NCBI RefSeq assembly: GCF_001949145.1
Contig: NW_019091358.1
Span: forward strand, 1,203,494-1,267,493
From: Acanthaster planci
Taxonomy: Eukaryota > Echinodermata > Asteroidea > Valvatida > Acanthasteridae
Direction: 5' to 3'
Length of the DNA: 64,000 bases
This document shows, piece by piece, positions 33,601 through 46,200 of this stretch; within the stretch, counting starts at the first letter, position 1, and every line of letters begins with the position of its first letter. The translations under genes and the position numbers were made by a program. The notes under the pieces are model-generated. The model did not search any database and was not told where the DNA came from. It was given only the letters and a program-made list of their open reading frames with translations.

Positions 33601-33812
33601 GCCACAAGTTGTAATTAGCAAGATCATGTTTTTTTTCTGTGCACAGGTTCCGTCTTTCTTACTATCCTCACCGCCTGAATGCATTCACTGAACTTCTCAA
33701 GGAGGCCTTTGGCGAGAACAGCAAGCACTCTGTTTACGGGGACTTCAAGCCATTCGTCGAGGGCGAAAACCCATCTTACTATATCCATGTCATCGAAAAA
33801 CCCCTCAGTTAA
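30694..33812 (+). CDS. GNMT: Glycine N-methyltransferase, 5 exons
   Basis: Transfers a methyl group from S-adenosylmethionine to glycine, making sarcosine. It is a cytosolic tetramer that buffers the SAM/SAH ratio. Exons: 30694-30899, 31067-31194, 32319-32572, 32872-33017, 33647-33812. All are GT/AG with phases that join to 300 codons (299 aa, close to the vertebrate length of 295). Features: N-terminal [15 protein letters not shown] (the U-loop that enters the neighbouring subunit's active site), class I methyltransferase glycine motif LDAACGTG (62-69), acidic CDASDKM (86-91), [11 protein letters not shown] (137-147), and IIDHRNYD (173-180) with the substrate-binding Arg. The C-terminal KFRLSYYPH and GDFKP blocks are also typical. 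The start ATG has context AACATGG. Alternative AATAAA signals follow at 34284, 34609 and 34799. Identification is very secure. Confidence 0.97.
31195..32318. other. Intron 2 of GNMT
   Basis: Contains a G/C homopolymer-rich patch (31663-31720). No exon or transposon ends were identified. Confidence 0.6.
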
Positions 33813-34283
33813 TTCCCAAAACGTGTCCGAACTCCTGTACAGTGGTAATTCCCAGAAGCTGCGCTTGGGAGTCTGTAATCAAGGTCACCACTTTTGGGGA
33901 AACATGTATGGGAGGTGTCCAAAATAACGATACAATAGGCAGCGTATTGAAAGCTGAAGTAAAAGTTATCGTGGGAATGCATATAGCTTGTATTGCATAT
34001 GCCTCTTACAATGTGACGTCTTTTCATCACTGACATCCAAGTTTCTAGAATAACGAGGTTCTTTAAGTACGACAACCAGTACTGACCAGGAAGTTAAAGA
34101 GGAATATGGATGATTTTTAAGTTCGTTTTTCAAAACAAATGATAAGTTTAAAGTTTTTGCCTGTTTAAAAAAAATTAAAATTAAAAAAACGGTCAGAAAA
34201 CTTTTAGGACTTTCTCAGTATATTTTCCATCAGTTATTCGCAGAACTCAGACATGCACAAAGAGCAGACGATCAGAAAGGCAT

Positions 34284-34614
34284 AATAAAAAGGGCGTTCA
34301 GATTGCATGTGTGCGAGCACTGCCTTGGAGGGAAACGTGTACGAGTCGACTCGTTATATGACATTCTCACGGAACGAGGAGGGTCTGAACCCATGTGCAG
34401 AGAGAATTTGCTTATGCATGGAGTTTGATGTCACAACTGAAAAAAGGCATCTTTTACTCTTCGCCAGTGTGTCTTCTTTTTGCAAAATATGCACGTGTTT
34501 ACTTTGACATAGGCCTATTTGCAATTTTAATATCGGCAATTTTGTAAATATTTGTAAATTCTATTCATAGGAATCAGGTATAAAGTGTACATAGAAAAAT
34601 TATTCAGAAATAAA
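34284..34614 (+). terminator. Candidate polyadenylation signals of GNMT
   Basis: AATAAA occurs at 34284-34289 and 34609-34614, about 0.5 and 0.8 kb past the stop. A third lies at about 34799. Confidence 0.4.
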
Positions 34615-37600
34615 ATATTAGAAGAAACTCTTATCTTGACATAAATAGTTATTCAGTAGTTTAACTGAATATGTATATTTATTGCTATGTTTGTGGTGTG
34701 CTTAAATGGATGGCAGTCTATAATTTGAAAATAATGCGCATTGTTGTCGTGCAAGCTCATGTGAATTCAATTTTATATGCTCTCTGCTAACAAGTGTGAA
34801 TAAAAGTTGAGTTAAATATATCAAAAACTCCCGACAGTTTTGTGCTGCAGCACACGTTGTGTTTTTTCGATCTCTTACAAACCTTGTCCTTACCTTCCTA
34901 TTATTATTCACACAACAGGAACTGGAACAGAAAGGTTTTCCCCTCACAGAATTTTAATCACCGATGACAAGTAAAATGAATGCATGGCGTGATATTTCTG
35001 GTAATCGGAAGTAGGTGTTCCATATTTCAAACGGGAAACCATTTTCAGGCGTTGAATCCGGGTCCACTTAACAGGTATTTTGCGGGAATTAAACGGGAAT
35101 TATTTAAAAAACAAATCCAGGCTGTTTTCTTTTTAAAAGTGTGTAAGACGGAAAGAATTCAACATTGCCTTTTATACCAGTCTTTTCCTATTTAGCCAAG
35201 ATGCCAAGTGCATAATTACAGTTTAGTTCCAAGTCACAACCTGACGTCAATTCATAGTGTACCCAAACTTATGACTGCGGAGAAGGCAAAGCATTTATGG
35301 CTGTAAGTCCGGAGAGCGCCCTCGGATGGCGATTTTTAGGAGGCTCAACTGGCAAAAATATCGCATGACCTCCTCCAGACATTCTAAACTGTTAAGAAGA
35401 CAGGGAATATGACCATGCTGAATACACCCAGAAAACCAAGCAAGCCTTATAAGAGCATGATTTAAGGAAAATTAAAGAAAGTCCAAGGTTAATTATACGG
35501 GTACACCAGGGAACTTCAAACACGACCAATGGATGACTTGCATGCAGTGAACTTTAAATTTCTAAACGATATGCCTTTTATATATTTGAAGCATTTTGCT
35601 TCCTAATTTGTATTTCCATCATGGAGGGTTTTCCAGGAGAGAAAAACAGTACAAACATGCGAATTAATCCACAGGGGAACACAAACAAATTTTGAAAAAA
35701 ATTCTCGTTAAAACGACGATCCTGCTTTTATTTATGCCTTCATTATGTCTTTTCATTTGAAACAGAACTTCATAGAATTGAATGGTGACCGTACACACAA
35801 TCACAAGAAAAAAATCCTGCCGTGATTTCAGTGGAATTCAATTTGAGACAGCTACACACAAAGTAATGGTGTCATGATAAAAGGAATGTTTCTATTCAAG
35901 ACAGTTAAGAAAATGGCTCATTTATGTTTTGTGTTCCATGCCTCTGTCTTATTTCTCTTTGGTTCAACCTGCGAATGAGCTGTTAAGTGTTACGATGCAA
36001 ATAATTGCCGAAGAAGTAAAAGGAGACACGTGCATTTTTGTTTTTGTCTTTAAAAAGACCAATTCTGTTTTGTCCTTCAAGGAGAGATATTCTGAAGAGG
36101 TATTTCAAGAAACCTAAAAGTAATGATCCGTTCCATTCTTTATTCTATAACAAGGAGAATTATTTACGAGTACCGTCGAAGGAGTTACTTGTTTACTTCG
36201 TCAACATTCTCTCAGTCTTCACAGTTTGCCTCTGACTCAATTCCACCAGCGGATCAAGTCCAAGCAACAGGCAGTGGATAATCAATCCAGAGGATGCTGA
36301 CTTTAATGTCCCATCTATGCAGGATGAGGATCCGCCGAGCCAGTCACCATGGATCCATCATCAACGCGGAACTAATTGGCACGGCCTGAGATTAGGCCTA
36401 CTTACGAAGCAGCCACGATAATGTCAAACGGCCATAATTATGAGGAATAAATGCATCTTTCACATTTTTTCGTACTTTCACATTTGCCATACATGTTTAC
36501 AAAACAATCAGGCAAGCGGGCGAAGGGGAAATAGGGGAAGTGTCGGTGCAGCAAAGTGGGGATGGGGCGAAGTGGCGGCGGGGCGATATGGAGTGAAGTG
36601 ACCGTAAACCTCGGCGGACAGGGGTGGGGGCGCAACTCCACACCGTTGAGGCTGAACTGTCAAATTACACTATAGTGCCATGAAGAATATACATTTTCAA
36701 CCTGTGAAGTAGATATTTTTTCAAATAAGTTCGTTTTTAACACGAGATCTAGTTTCTGCAACGTTGTTCTCTATTGTTTTAAAAGTTTTTAACTGGATAC
36801 AGGCCTATTATTTAGAGTTCCTTTCACAATTATTTTTAAAGTTCCTTTTATGAGATATAATAACCAACTTGAAAATACATATCTCGGGAAACTTGAGGAA
36901 AAATACCTTACTGTTTGACGCTAGTGGGCTATCGTTCTGAAGAGTTGACATGTGCATGCTGGCCCTTTTACTGGAATGGTGAGAATAATGCCAATCAACA
37001 GAGATTCACTACATCGCTCTTTCATCGTGCATGCCCCAGCACAAAATTGATCTTCGTGAACAAAATAAAGAAGCGTCAATGAACATTGAAAAGGGTCAAA
37101 ACATGTTTGCCAATGACAAACGGTTTGCCCGTATACACTATGCACAACCATCTGGGCCATGTACCGGTCGCGGTATTTGGATTGTAATGTTTAGTGTCAT
37201 GTTCTACATGTGATTCTCAGACTACTTCGGCCTCTCTTGACTGGAAACCTTTGCGTTTGCTAACCTGGCCAAATCTAGACTGCAGTTGCCCGACAAAACA
37301 TACTAGCTTGAGGAAAGAAATGAACAGACCGATTGCGCCCGCAAAGTCCTATGTGTAAAGTACCTATGTGTATCAAACGTCGAACGTGGCTTCCACCCAT
37401 GGTAAAGCTGTCGTAACTACTGTCATTCACCCACAAAGAAATGCAAGAGTTGGTTCAGCACTCGGCCTACTGATGTGCTGAGCACTTTACTGAAAATCAG
37501 CTTTATTTTTGGTCAACAACACTGCCTTAAAACACACTTTGCTATCGGAAGAGGCCATGTCTGTTGATGTACACTCACTATAATAGGTCACGTGACTTAG

Positions 37601-38288
37601 CGGGCGCAATCGGTACTTTCTACCTTAGATTGACCAAAATAATGCATGATGTCAGAATACGAAACCAAATAAAGCAAATTCCAAACTTTTGGAGTAAAAA
37701 AATCTTCCTAGTCGCTATAGATCATGCTTAGATCGAGTTGAGTCATACCTTCGAGTCAAAGGTAACCGCACAGGTTATTTGAAGACTTACGTCAGATCAT
37801 TTTGATGACTGTATTACTTCTAATTGTCCATCAAATAAAATGAGATGTACCGAAGAGAACAGTATCGTAACTGTACAATTTACTAGCAAGTCACCAGTCT
37901 TATTTTCACTGGACTAAAAAAGTAACACGCATTATGCACAAGTTTACTACATGTTATAATATGATTGAAAACAGAAAGCATAACATTTGTTGAAAATGAA
38001 GTGCCCGTCCAACCACCAGATAGAAAAGCTGACGGGGTTGGTCATAAATTTGCAACATGTATTGGCAAGCACATTATGTCTATGCTGACTCGGAGTTGGT
38101 ACTGACGCAGAAGCGTTGAAAAAAAATTAGCCAAAAAACTGCCTACTTCAATAATATCAATACATAGAACGCCGGGGCATTGAACCTTTCTATGAAAATA
38201 AAATACAGCATCGATGTTACACTACTTTCTTCATTGAGATCACCGAATTAATATGTGAAGGCAAGGTCCTACATTAATTAGCAGTTAA
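34615..38288. other. Intergenic, between GNMT and the SGPP cluster
   Basis: A+T-rich sequence. A short G-rich patch lies at 36511-36625. No gene, RNA or clear element was recognised. Confidence 0.4.
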
Positions 38289-38518
38289 CAATGGCGTAAA
38301 CATGAGGGGGCTGGGGGAACGTGCCCCCCCCCCACTAATTCCCGGTGCCCCCTAGGTGCCCCCCCCCACTGAGAAACAGATGAATGGATATTGGACAAGG
38401 CTAACAAAAACTTGCCCCCCAAAAAACACACCACCGTACCGAAAGCTGGTGCCCCCCATAAGACACTGGTGCCCCTTTGTGGCCCCCCCCCACTAGTAAA
38501 ATCCTAGCTACGCCACTG
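38289..38518. mobile_element. hAT-like MITE with C/G homopolymer runs
   Basis: The left end CAATGGCGTAAACATGAGGG and the inverted right end CAGTGGCGTAGCTAGGATTT resemble each other. The interior is dominated by C runs (TGCCCCCC). The flanks GCAGTTAA (38281-38288) and GCACTTGA (38519-38526) agree at 6 of 8 positions, a plausible decayed 8-bp target duplication. Confidence 0.55.
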
Positions 38519-38526
38519 GCACTTGA

Positions 38527-40391
38527 TATTATAGACTAAGAGGAGGGTTGCTGAGGCAACGGGGTCAGCGTGATAACACTTTCCAAATAAACCTTTCTGA
38601 TAGACACAAGTGGGCAACCAGTTCAGTGCTGAATGGTACGGAAAAAGACACACTTAGCCTAATGGATCCCTGTCTCAACATCACAGAGGTCGACAAACTA
38701 TGGCCAGCTGTCCATACAAAAGCAAAATCATTAACATATTATTAAAAATAATCATGCCAGCTATCAAAACACCAATAATTTACATGTATGCTGAAATACT
38801 AACAAACATACGGCCTTTTCCAGAGGAGACAAGTGTAAATCTTGAGGCACAAAACACATCAACCACAAGTGATATTTCTGCAAACGACAGCGACATCACA
38901 AATAGTTGGCTATTATGAAAGCGGTGTGTATGTTCGCCAGGGTTAAGGTTGGGGAGAAGGCTGTCTCCGAAGCTAAGGGTTATTCTGAGTAGTATCAAGC
39001 AAATGTGTCTAATTTATGTATTTCTTTTTCATAACAAAAATTTGATATGGAAAACTGACAACACGCGAACAAAACCGAAAATCATACCCTATAAAATTCC
39101 TACTGTGGATGAAAAACTGACTTTGGAGAATAAAAATGCATAGGGGCCTCTACTTTACCCCGAATCTAGATACGAAAAATCATAATTTGAACGTATAACA
39201 CTCAAGTAAAAGCAGAGACAGCTAAAACGGGGTCAGTGACGGGTTGAAATTTCCCCTTTTCACAAATGGTCCATTTGGCGCAGATATGACAATCTAAAGT
39301 GCTGCCGTGGGATGTGCGTTCCCGTTCCCACTGGAGGCTGGGAACAAAGAACATTCATGTTTAATTAATGGCACTTGACAGCAGGCAAAATACTTGTCAC
39401 GCGTACAGCGCAGTCGTTCACAAAGACAATGGAGGGGGATTTTTTAAAAATAAACTGAATCACACAAAAGAAAACAACTGGAACTCCATATTTCTGGTTT
39501 CTCGAAACCGTCCTTTACTGACATATATTCAGCACTCGAGTTCTCGAGAAAAAAAATGAAGGTTTAACTAACACAAAGCAGGCCGTTTCAATATCACAAA
39601 CCTTTTTGAAGAAGTAGATTGAAATATGTCATTTCAAATATATACATGTATAAATCACGGGCACTCATAATTGGTGTCATCGTCCATGTGTTACACAAAA
39701 AAAAACGTGAATCACAAGATGGCAGAGAAACTTTTCATACAGAAAAATGCACAATGACACGGATACGCACACGTATACATCATCTGGATTGTACATGTAC
39801 TTCGCCAATATTCAACTGCAACGTCCACAGAACGTCATTAATCGTGTGAGTGTCACTGAATACACGTACAGTGCTTGTACATAATTATAACATGTACATG
39901 TACAAGTGTACATGCACATGTGCACAGTACATGTACATCGTACAAAGTGCACCATACAAAAGGTCAGTGCAGGCTACACATAATCTTCAATTCGTTGCAT
40001 TCTGTCGATGGAATATTGGGTCATACGCAAAACCAGCTTAGCTACAAGCCACGTCTTGCCTGTACGGAAGCCTCGCGCAAAATTAAATCGTGCCGCACTG
40101 AAAAAATAAAACAGATTTCCTCTTTTTAAAACTATTACATCTGTGGAATTGACAGCACAATTATTATTGGCAAACGTAATCAAATTGCTGAACGGAGTGT
40201 ACGTAGCCAATTCTACAACAAAATGTATGTACAAAAATTTTATAAATATGCCATCATTGTTTCTATATAATGCACCAATTTCAAGGTGGTTTCGGTACTG
40301 AAGACAAACACTTACAACTTGTACATGTATCACACCAATCCTGAGGGATGACACGCAACTGAGTCTATCTTTGTACTGAGAAGCGAGATAC
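38527..40391. other. Intergenic, with TGTACATG-rich tract
   Basis: At 39640-39960 the words TACATGTA, TGTACATG and relatives are dense, and many are self-complementary. No gene was recognised. Confidence 0.4.
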
Positions 40392-40534
40392 AGGCTGGTT
40401 CACATTTCGCGCGAAAAGCGAAACGCGAACTTGTGACGTCGGATCAAATATTTGCGTTGAGAATTCGTAAAAAGTTGTAAAAGACGTCAAATTCGCTTCG
40501 CTTTCGCATCATCGCATTAAGTTTGAACCGGCCA
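40392..40534. mobile_element. Short MITE, GGCTGGTTCACA family
   Basis: Ends AGGCTGGTTCACATTTCGCG and, inverted, GGCCGGTTCAAACTTAATGC. Subterminal AAGCGAAACGCGAAC and GCGAAAGCGAAGCGAAT are also in inverted relation. About 143 bp and non-coding. Confidence 0.6.
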
Positions 40535-40922
40535 TAAGGCAAAATGCAGAGTGAACACATTTTGTTGAATGATGGCCCAAACCAAATGGCATAACCTTAT
40601 CTATGTATATACAGTAACCGAGTCATTATCCCTGGCAGTGGTCTGGTACTCATGTAAGTAGCATGCCGGAGAGACTAACTCACGACAGGCAACATGTTAA
40701 GAATTACGTCGGTGCAGCGATAAAAGCTCAAACACGCCTGCAATTAATTTCCTCAGTAACAAGCCACGATTAACTGTTCCTAATTAAGAATCCCAACTTG
40801 GATCGGTTCGCTGGTTCAAAGATTGTGACCACACAGAGAAACAAGCAATGCCAGTTTCAACGTGAATTTCAATTCAATGTGAATTCGCTACCAAAGGATT
40901 CCATGACACGACTTCCTCTTAC

Positions 40923-41099
40923 TCGGAATTTCAAACCACGGAGCACAATATCTGCACGTACAAGTGAAAGCTCTCGCCATCCGTTTTCTGAAGCAGTTTT
41001 CCGACCGAAATACTCAGAACAGAATTGATCGATTTGTGCATACTCGTCCTTTGTGCACACTCTGTGGGGAAGAGCACTGGCCTGCAAGATGGCAGCCAT
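40923..41099 (-). CDS. Low-confidence candidate first exon, unknown protein
   Basis: An ATG at 41099 opens 59 codons (MAAILQASALPHRV...) ending in phase 0 at CCGA|GTAAGAG, a strong donor. The translation has ordinary protein-like composition (DQFCSEYFGRK, WRELSLVRADI). The context at -3 is T, which is weak. An AAGATGGCAGCC word (YY1-like) lies over the start on the other strand. No following exon was found and the family is not recognised, so this may be chance. Confidence 0.2.
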
Positions 41100-43016
41100 G
41101 CAAACCCTCTATATATCCGGCACTATTCCTCTAAGCCCGCCATATTGAGGACTGTGTTCAGGACTGCAGCTGCTTTTAAATGTGGCTGGAGGGAAAGAAA
41201 TACTTTCAGCGTGCAAAAAGCGTTTCCTCTAGGTGGCTGTAATTACACTGCTGGTGATGTTTTCACTCATTTTTATCATATCGGTTAATACAAAAAAATG
41301 GCAAACGGCAAGCAACCAATAAACTTCAGTGCAAATGTTATAAAAACAGTAGATGAATGCAGATCTACAAGTTTTTGTTTTATGCCCTTAATTCTCGGCA
41401 AAATCAAAATAGCGTTACTGAATCATACAAAACGTCAACAGATCCAACGTGTGGTTTATGCCTGTACTGCGAAAACGCATTCTTCCAACTCCATAACCGA
41501 CCCTCCCCCTGAAATGCTGACCAACTGGATGTAACCAGTTTTCATAAGTGCCATTAAGTTATAGAAACCGGAATGCGTAGTATGCTTTTATGATTAAACT
41601 CTAACCCACGTCGTTAGACAATGAACAGCGTACGTGAGCAGAGGGACATATCATGCTGGACTTGACAAGTTCCCTTTCCATTAGTTCGGTAAACCGAATA
41701 CTTTGAAACCACGACCGGTGAAGGCGTTATTCCCCTTTACCGAGAACAATGGACTGGCCAAGTTCGTTTCATAAAGGGTAATCGATTGGCCAGAAAGAAA
41801 TACACTACAAAACCATACACAATTAAAGGAAAGCAGTTTCTGGTCGACAATAACTATCAGTAACTATATCAAGTAACTATAAACATTACCTAGGGAAAGT
41901 TCTTAGCTAGACAACCTGTGCTCATACCGGAGGATACACTCAATACATACGTGTACATGTAATTAACACGTTTGACGGGAATCTACTGAACATGAATGCC
42001 GAGAAGTATCATTTGACTAAAATGATTTAGTCTTTCAACTACACGTTTAAATGCATGAACAGATCCCCTTGAAATTAAATGCAAAAGTTAAAGACTAGCT
42101 GTGTAAGTACTACAGAAATGAATTCCAATTTCCAGCAAGATATTACCAGAAAATAACAACTCACCCTAAGTAATTACTATTTTTAGAAGAGAATTCTGTA
42201 AATCCAACAGCCCTACGTGTACATGTGCGTTCAGAATGTAGCATAATCGAGGTTCTTTTTATTTCTTTGTGTAAAGCAGGCCTCCAATAAGCTGGACAAA
42301 AAATATACATGTACATTCACACTTCGTGCAACGAGACCATAACACCTACCTTCCCAAATTACACGTTCAAAGGGTGTTGCCGGTCCTAATTGGTAACTAC
42401 ATATACACACAGAGTGAGCCAAAACAGAGCCCCGGTTTTAATTGGCAGGGGCCAAATCACTAACTGGAAAAGTGATTTCTGTATCGGAAAGTACTGACAT
42501 TATACAAAGAAATGCTAATGTGTATGTGTACGGAAGGCAAGGCATACTGTATTCAAGGCACCGGACTTCTTTCTCGATAGTTTAAAATGCTGTGTCCACA
42601 CAGACGATTACATGTCAATGTGTAAATATAAAATATTAATCTTGCATTGGCATTCAAAATATTGTTTCTCTCTATATCATACTGTAAATAAAATCTGTAT
42701 TCAATTACTCCAAAAGATTCAAGGAGTAACGGAAAGGCTTATAGAGGAAAAAAGACAATTTTAATCGGTGGAGACATTTCAAAGCATAATGTCAAAAGGT
42801 CACTCTTTCCAAATGCCACAATCAATTCAGTTTCTCTCCAAGTATGGCACAACGTTCACAGCTGCGTCACGAATGAAGAAGCCACACAAACCCTATACTG
42901 ACTGAATGCCTTTGAATTGATGGCCCTCAGAGCCCCTGAGTGATAAGGATGGCATTAAAGGCTCTCCCAAAGACGACAAAAAGTTGTGGTCCCACATGTC
43001 ATAAACTCACAGTCCG
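41100..43016. other. Intergenic
   Basis: Nothing recognisable. It ends at the probable 3' end of the first SGPP gene. Confidence 0.4.
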
Positions 43017-43022
43017 TTTATT
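43017..43022 (-). terminator. Candidate polyadenylation signal, SGPP copy a
   Basis: AATAAA on the minus strand (TTTATT on plus), about 250 bases past the stop at 43270. Confidence 0.5.
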
Positions 43023-43269
43023 TTCACTTGAATGTATCTGTTCACCCATAGAGCAAATTGGGTGGTGTTCGCATTGTTTGTGTTGCACCCAAGTTGTGTT
43101 ACAGAACAAAAACGGCGTGAACCTGCAGGCTTTTTGTTCGGTAAACCTGAGAATTCATCAATTTGGTCGGCTCCATTGATCAGTATTTGCATGACAAAAT
43201 TAATAAGCCCGATAGTTTACTTCGTAATTTCCAGAATCATTGGCAAAAACAGGAATCAGTGGAAATGTA

Positions 43270-46200
43270 CTAAACACCTAGCTTGGCAAACACCAGTGGG
43301 GAAACGACATACAAATTGAACAGTAGGACCAAGAACGTGATGTAACGATACGGCAGCTCCACAAACAACAGCTTCTTGGTGTTCTCGTTGATTTCGGTGT
43401 TGAATATGACAGCGATGGCCTGCAGGAGGACAGCCCGTGTGAACAGGTACACCACGACGGCCAACACCTGACTGAAGGCGTACTTCAGGAGCATGATGCC
43501 GGCCGCACCCCAGCCGGGCCAGGCGATGGCCCCGCCCAGCGGCTCGGCCACGTCGGGGACCATCCCCGACCGGTGGAGGAACCAGAAGCCGCACAGGATG
43601 CCGGAGACCGAGCCCAGGATGGTGATGGTGTCGGCCCGCGTGGCCGCCACCCCGTTTTGGCTAGGGTAGCAGATGCAGAGGAAGACCGCACTGGAGATGA
43701 TGACCAGCGGGGCCTGGGGATGGGTCAGTATAAAGTGGTCGATAACATCCAACCAGGGCCAGATGAACAGCATGAGGATAGCAGTCAAGGTAACACCCAC
43801 CACTAGGTCCTGTGACAAGTCAAACAAAAAAGAAACAAAACCTGTATCAGACCACCACATCTTTATAGTTTGCAGCATCTCAAACCAGAGGAAAACTGCT
43901 TTCAAGATGTAAAATGTCTTGACCAGAGCACACAGCAGATGTGAATAAAGAACAGGAAACTAAAATGTGACCAAAAATTAAGTTACAATTTCAAGGAATT
44001 AGGATTAACAATGGGATTTCAGAATCCAGAAACTTGGAGTAAAGGTCAAACTCTGCCCCATTCTACATTTTCAAAATATATAAAAACAAAATGTACGCAT
44101 CGCCCATCACATGTACATTTCAACTTGATTTAAGATCAAGATGCATTCAAAGGCATCCTTCAACACTCCTGCATTTAAAAATGTTGGTGAAATTAGGCAG
44201 TTTGTATTTAAAGCAGCAACTAACTGGAGATGCCAACAACAGTAGCACTGCAGACAGAAATACAAATACACAGGCTAAACCAAATGTAGTCCGATTCACA
44301 TTATCTGTATCTCTGATTCGCTGAATCCAAAGTTCAGACTACGCTGAGTTTCAGTTTCAACCAGGTCCACATATTTTATCTTCCTCTTGGGAAGAGGGCA
44401 TAAATTTACATCATGTACCGGCTCTACAGTAAATGCCTTTATGAGCCAGGCACAGATGAGACTCCATTCAAGCCTGAATCCTAATTACATTTGTGAGATC
44501 CCTGTTATCTGAACAAGACAACTTAGTTTGCATGCCTTGGTTACTGTGGCCATTTCTTTTCAAAAATATTGTTAAAAATGTATGCCAGCCCTTCAAAACA
44601 AGAGAAAATCTGGCAAATCCCAACCATTACATATCTTACCTGTTGGTACAAGCCAAAACATCTCCTAGATGTGAGAAGCTATTATATTGATCATAATGTA
44701 CAATTGTGTGCGTTCTTGTAACTGGTTTTGTATATGGTTTGTTCATCAACAATCTGCCGGTCGGTACGACCGAATGTTCGAGTATTCAATCAAACTGAAG
44801 GTCAAATATTTGAATAGTGAATTATTCGAATTGACTCAGCCCTAGTCTCAGGTTGCATTGAACAGCTTATTCAAGGGTAGTTGAGTTGCTGTAAGAGGCA
44901 CTAAGAAGCACAACGTTAAACATTAATGTATACATGTAGGTCTCCGCTCAGAACTTAAGCATGACTTTGACTCTGAAACAAAAGGAACTCACTGTAACCC
45001 CCCTTGCAATGGGATTGAACCTGACACGTAAAATACGTACACAACTTACAGTAATTGGACCAGTAAGTACAAGTACTCAGACTTGTGTTTGGAAGTACAT
45101 GTACATGTACTGTTACTTTTGTACCTGTATTCGGTTGGAAAAGTACTCAAACTTGAATTGTACTAGCCAATCTAAGTACTCAACAGTACTCGGTACTCAG
45201 AAGAAAGTAGTTGAGTGTAAAACTGCCATGTACTAAAGGTTTTAGCAACATTCGTACCAAATGGGAAGGAATTCTGTATTTCACTCAGTGAGGACACCCT
45301 TGCCAGAGGAGGCATATCCTGGTCAAACTACAAAGTCTTCTTAAATTTTTCTTTTCACAAGTTCATAAACTCACCAGGACAAAGTGCATTCCCTTGTACA
45401 GTCGACTGAAGCAAACAAGGAGAGTCCAACTGCAGGCCAACAATGCACCAAGGGTATGAGAGTACTACGATTTAAAACATAAGGAAAAGTCAGAAAGAGT
45501 GGATAGAAATTGGGGAAAGAGTTCAGCATACGGCCATCACTTGACACCCTGTGCACAAACCTTGTGCGCCTAGTCTGAACAATTCGATTTTCACTGCTAA
45601 TTTGAACTTTTTGGGGCATGTTATCACTTACTGAGGGACTATAAACCACTGCAAGGGAAAATAAAATGATGTCTGCACATGGAACTCTTACCAAAACATG
45701 AAAGAGTAAAACCACAAACACTACTTTAATATTATATCCCTTGAATAACATAGTGCTTAGTTAGGTTCTGGGGCCAATTTCATAGAGCTGCTTAAGCACA
45801 AAATTTGCTTAAGCGGGAAAAAAATTTGCTTAATAAACAAAGATTACCAGCTTAAACTCTATCTGATAGTCATGCTTACCAAAAAACAGCTAAATACAAT
45901 CCCAAAACAATATACATAACATGGAGTTTTGGCTGGTTACCTGATTTATCTAGTAAGGTTTTTTTCGCGCTTAAGCAAATTTCATGCTTAAGCAGCTCTA
46001 TGAAATTGGCCCCAGCTGATTACAAAGAGTTATCATTACAGCACTGAGAGTGTTGCAGGCACATGAACATTGTATCGGGAATTATCCGGATACAGACCTT
46101 CACTTCACTTCACCTCACTTTCACTTTATTTTCCATGTGAAACATTTCGTATTAACAATACAGTTCTATAGGGGATGAAGGCCTCTAGGAAGCGCAGCTT

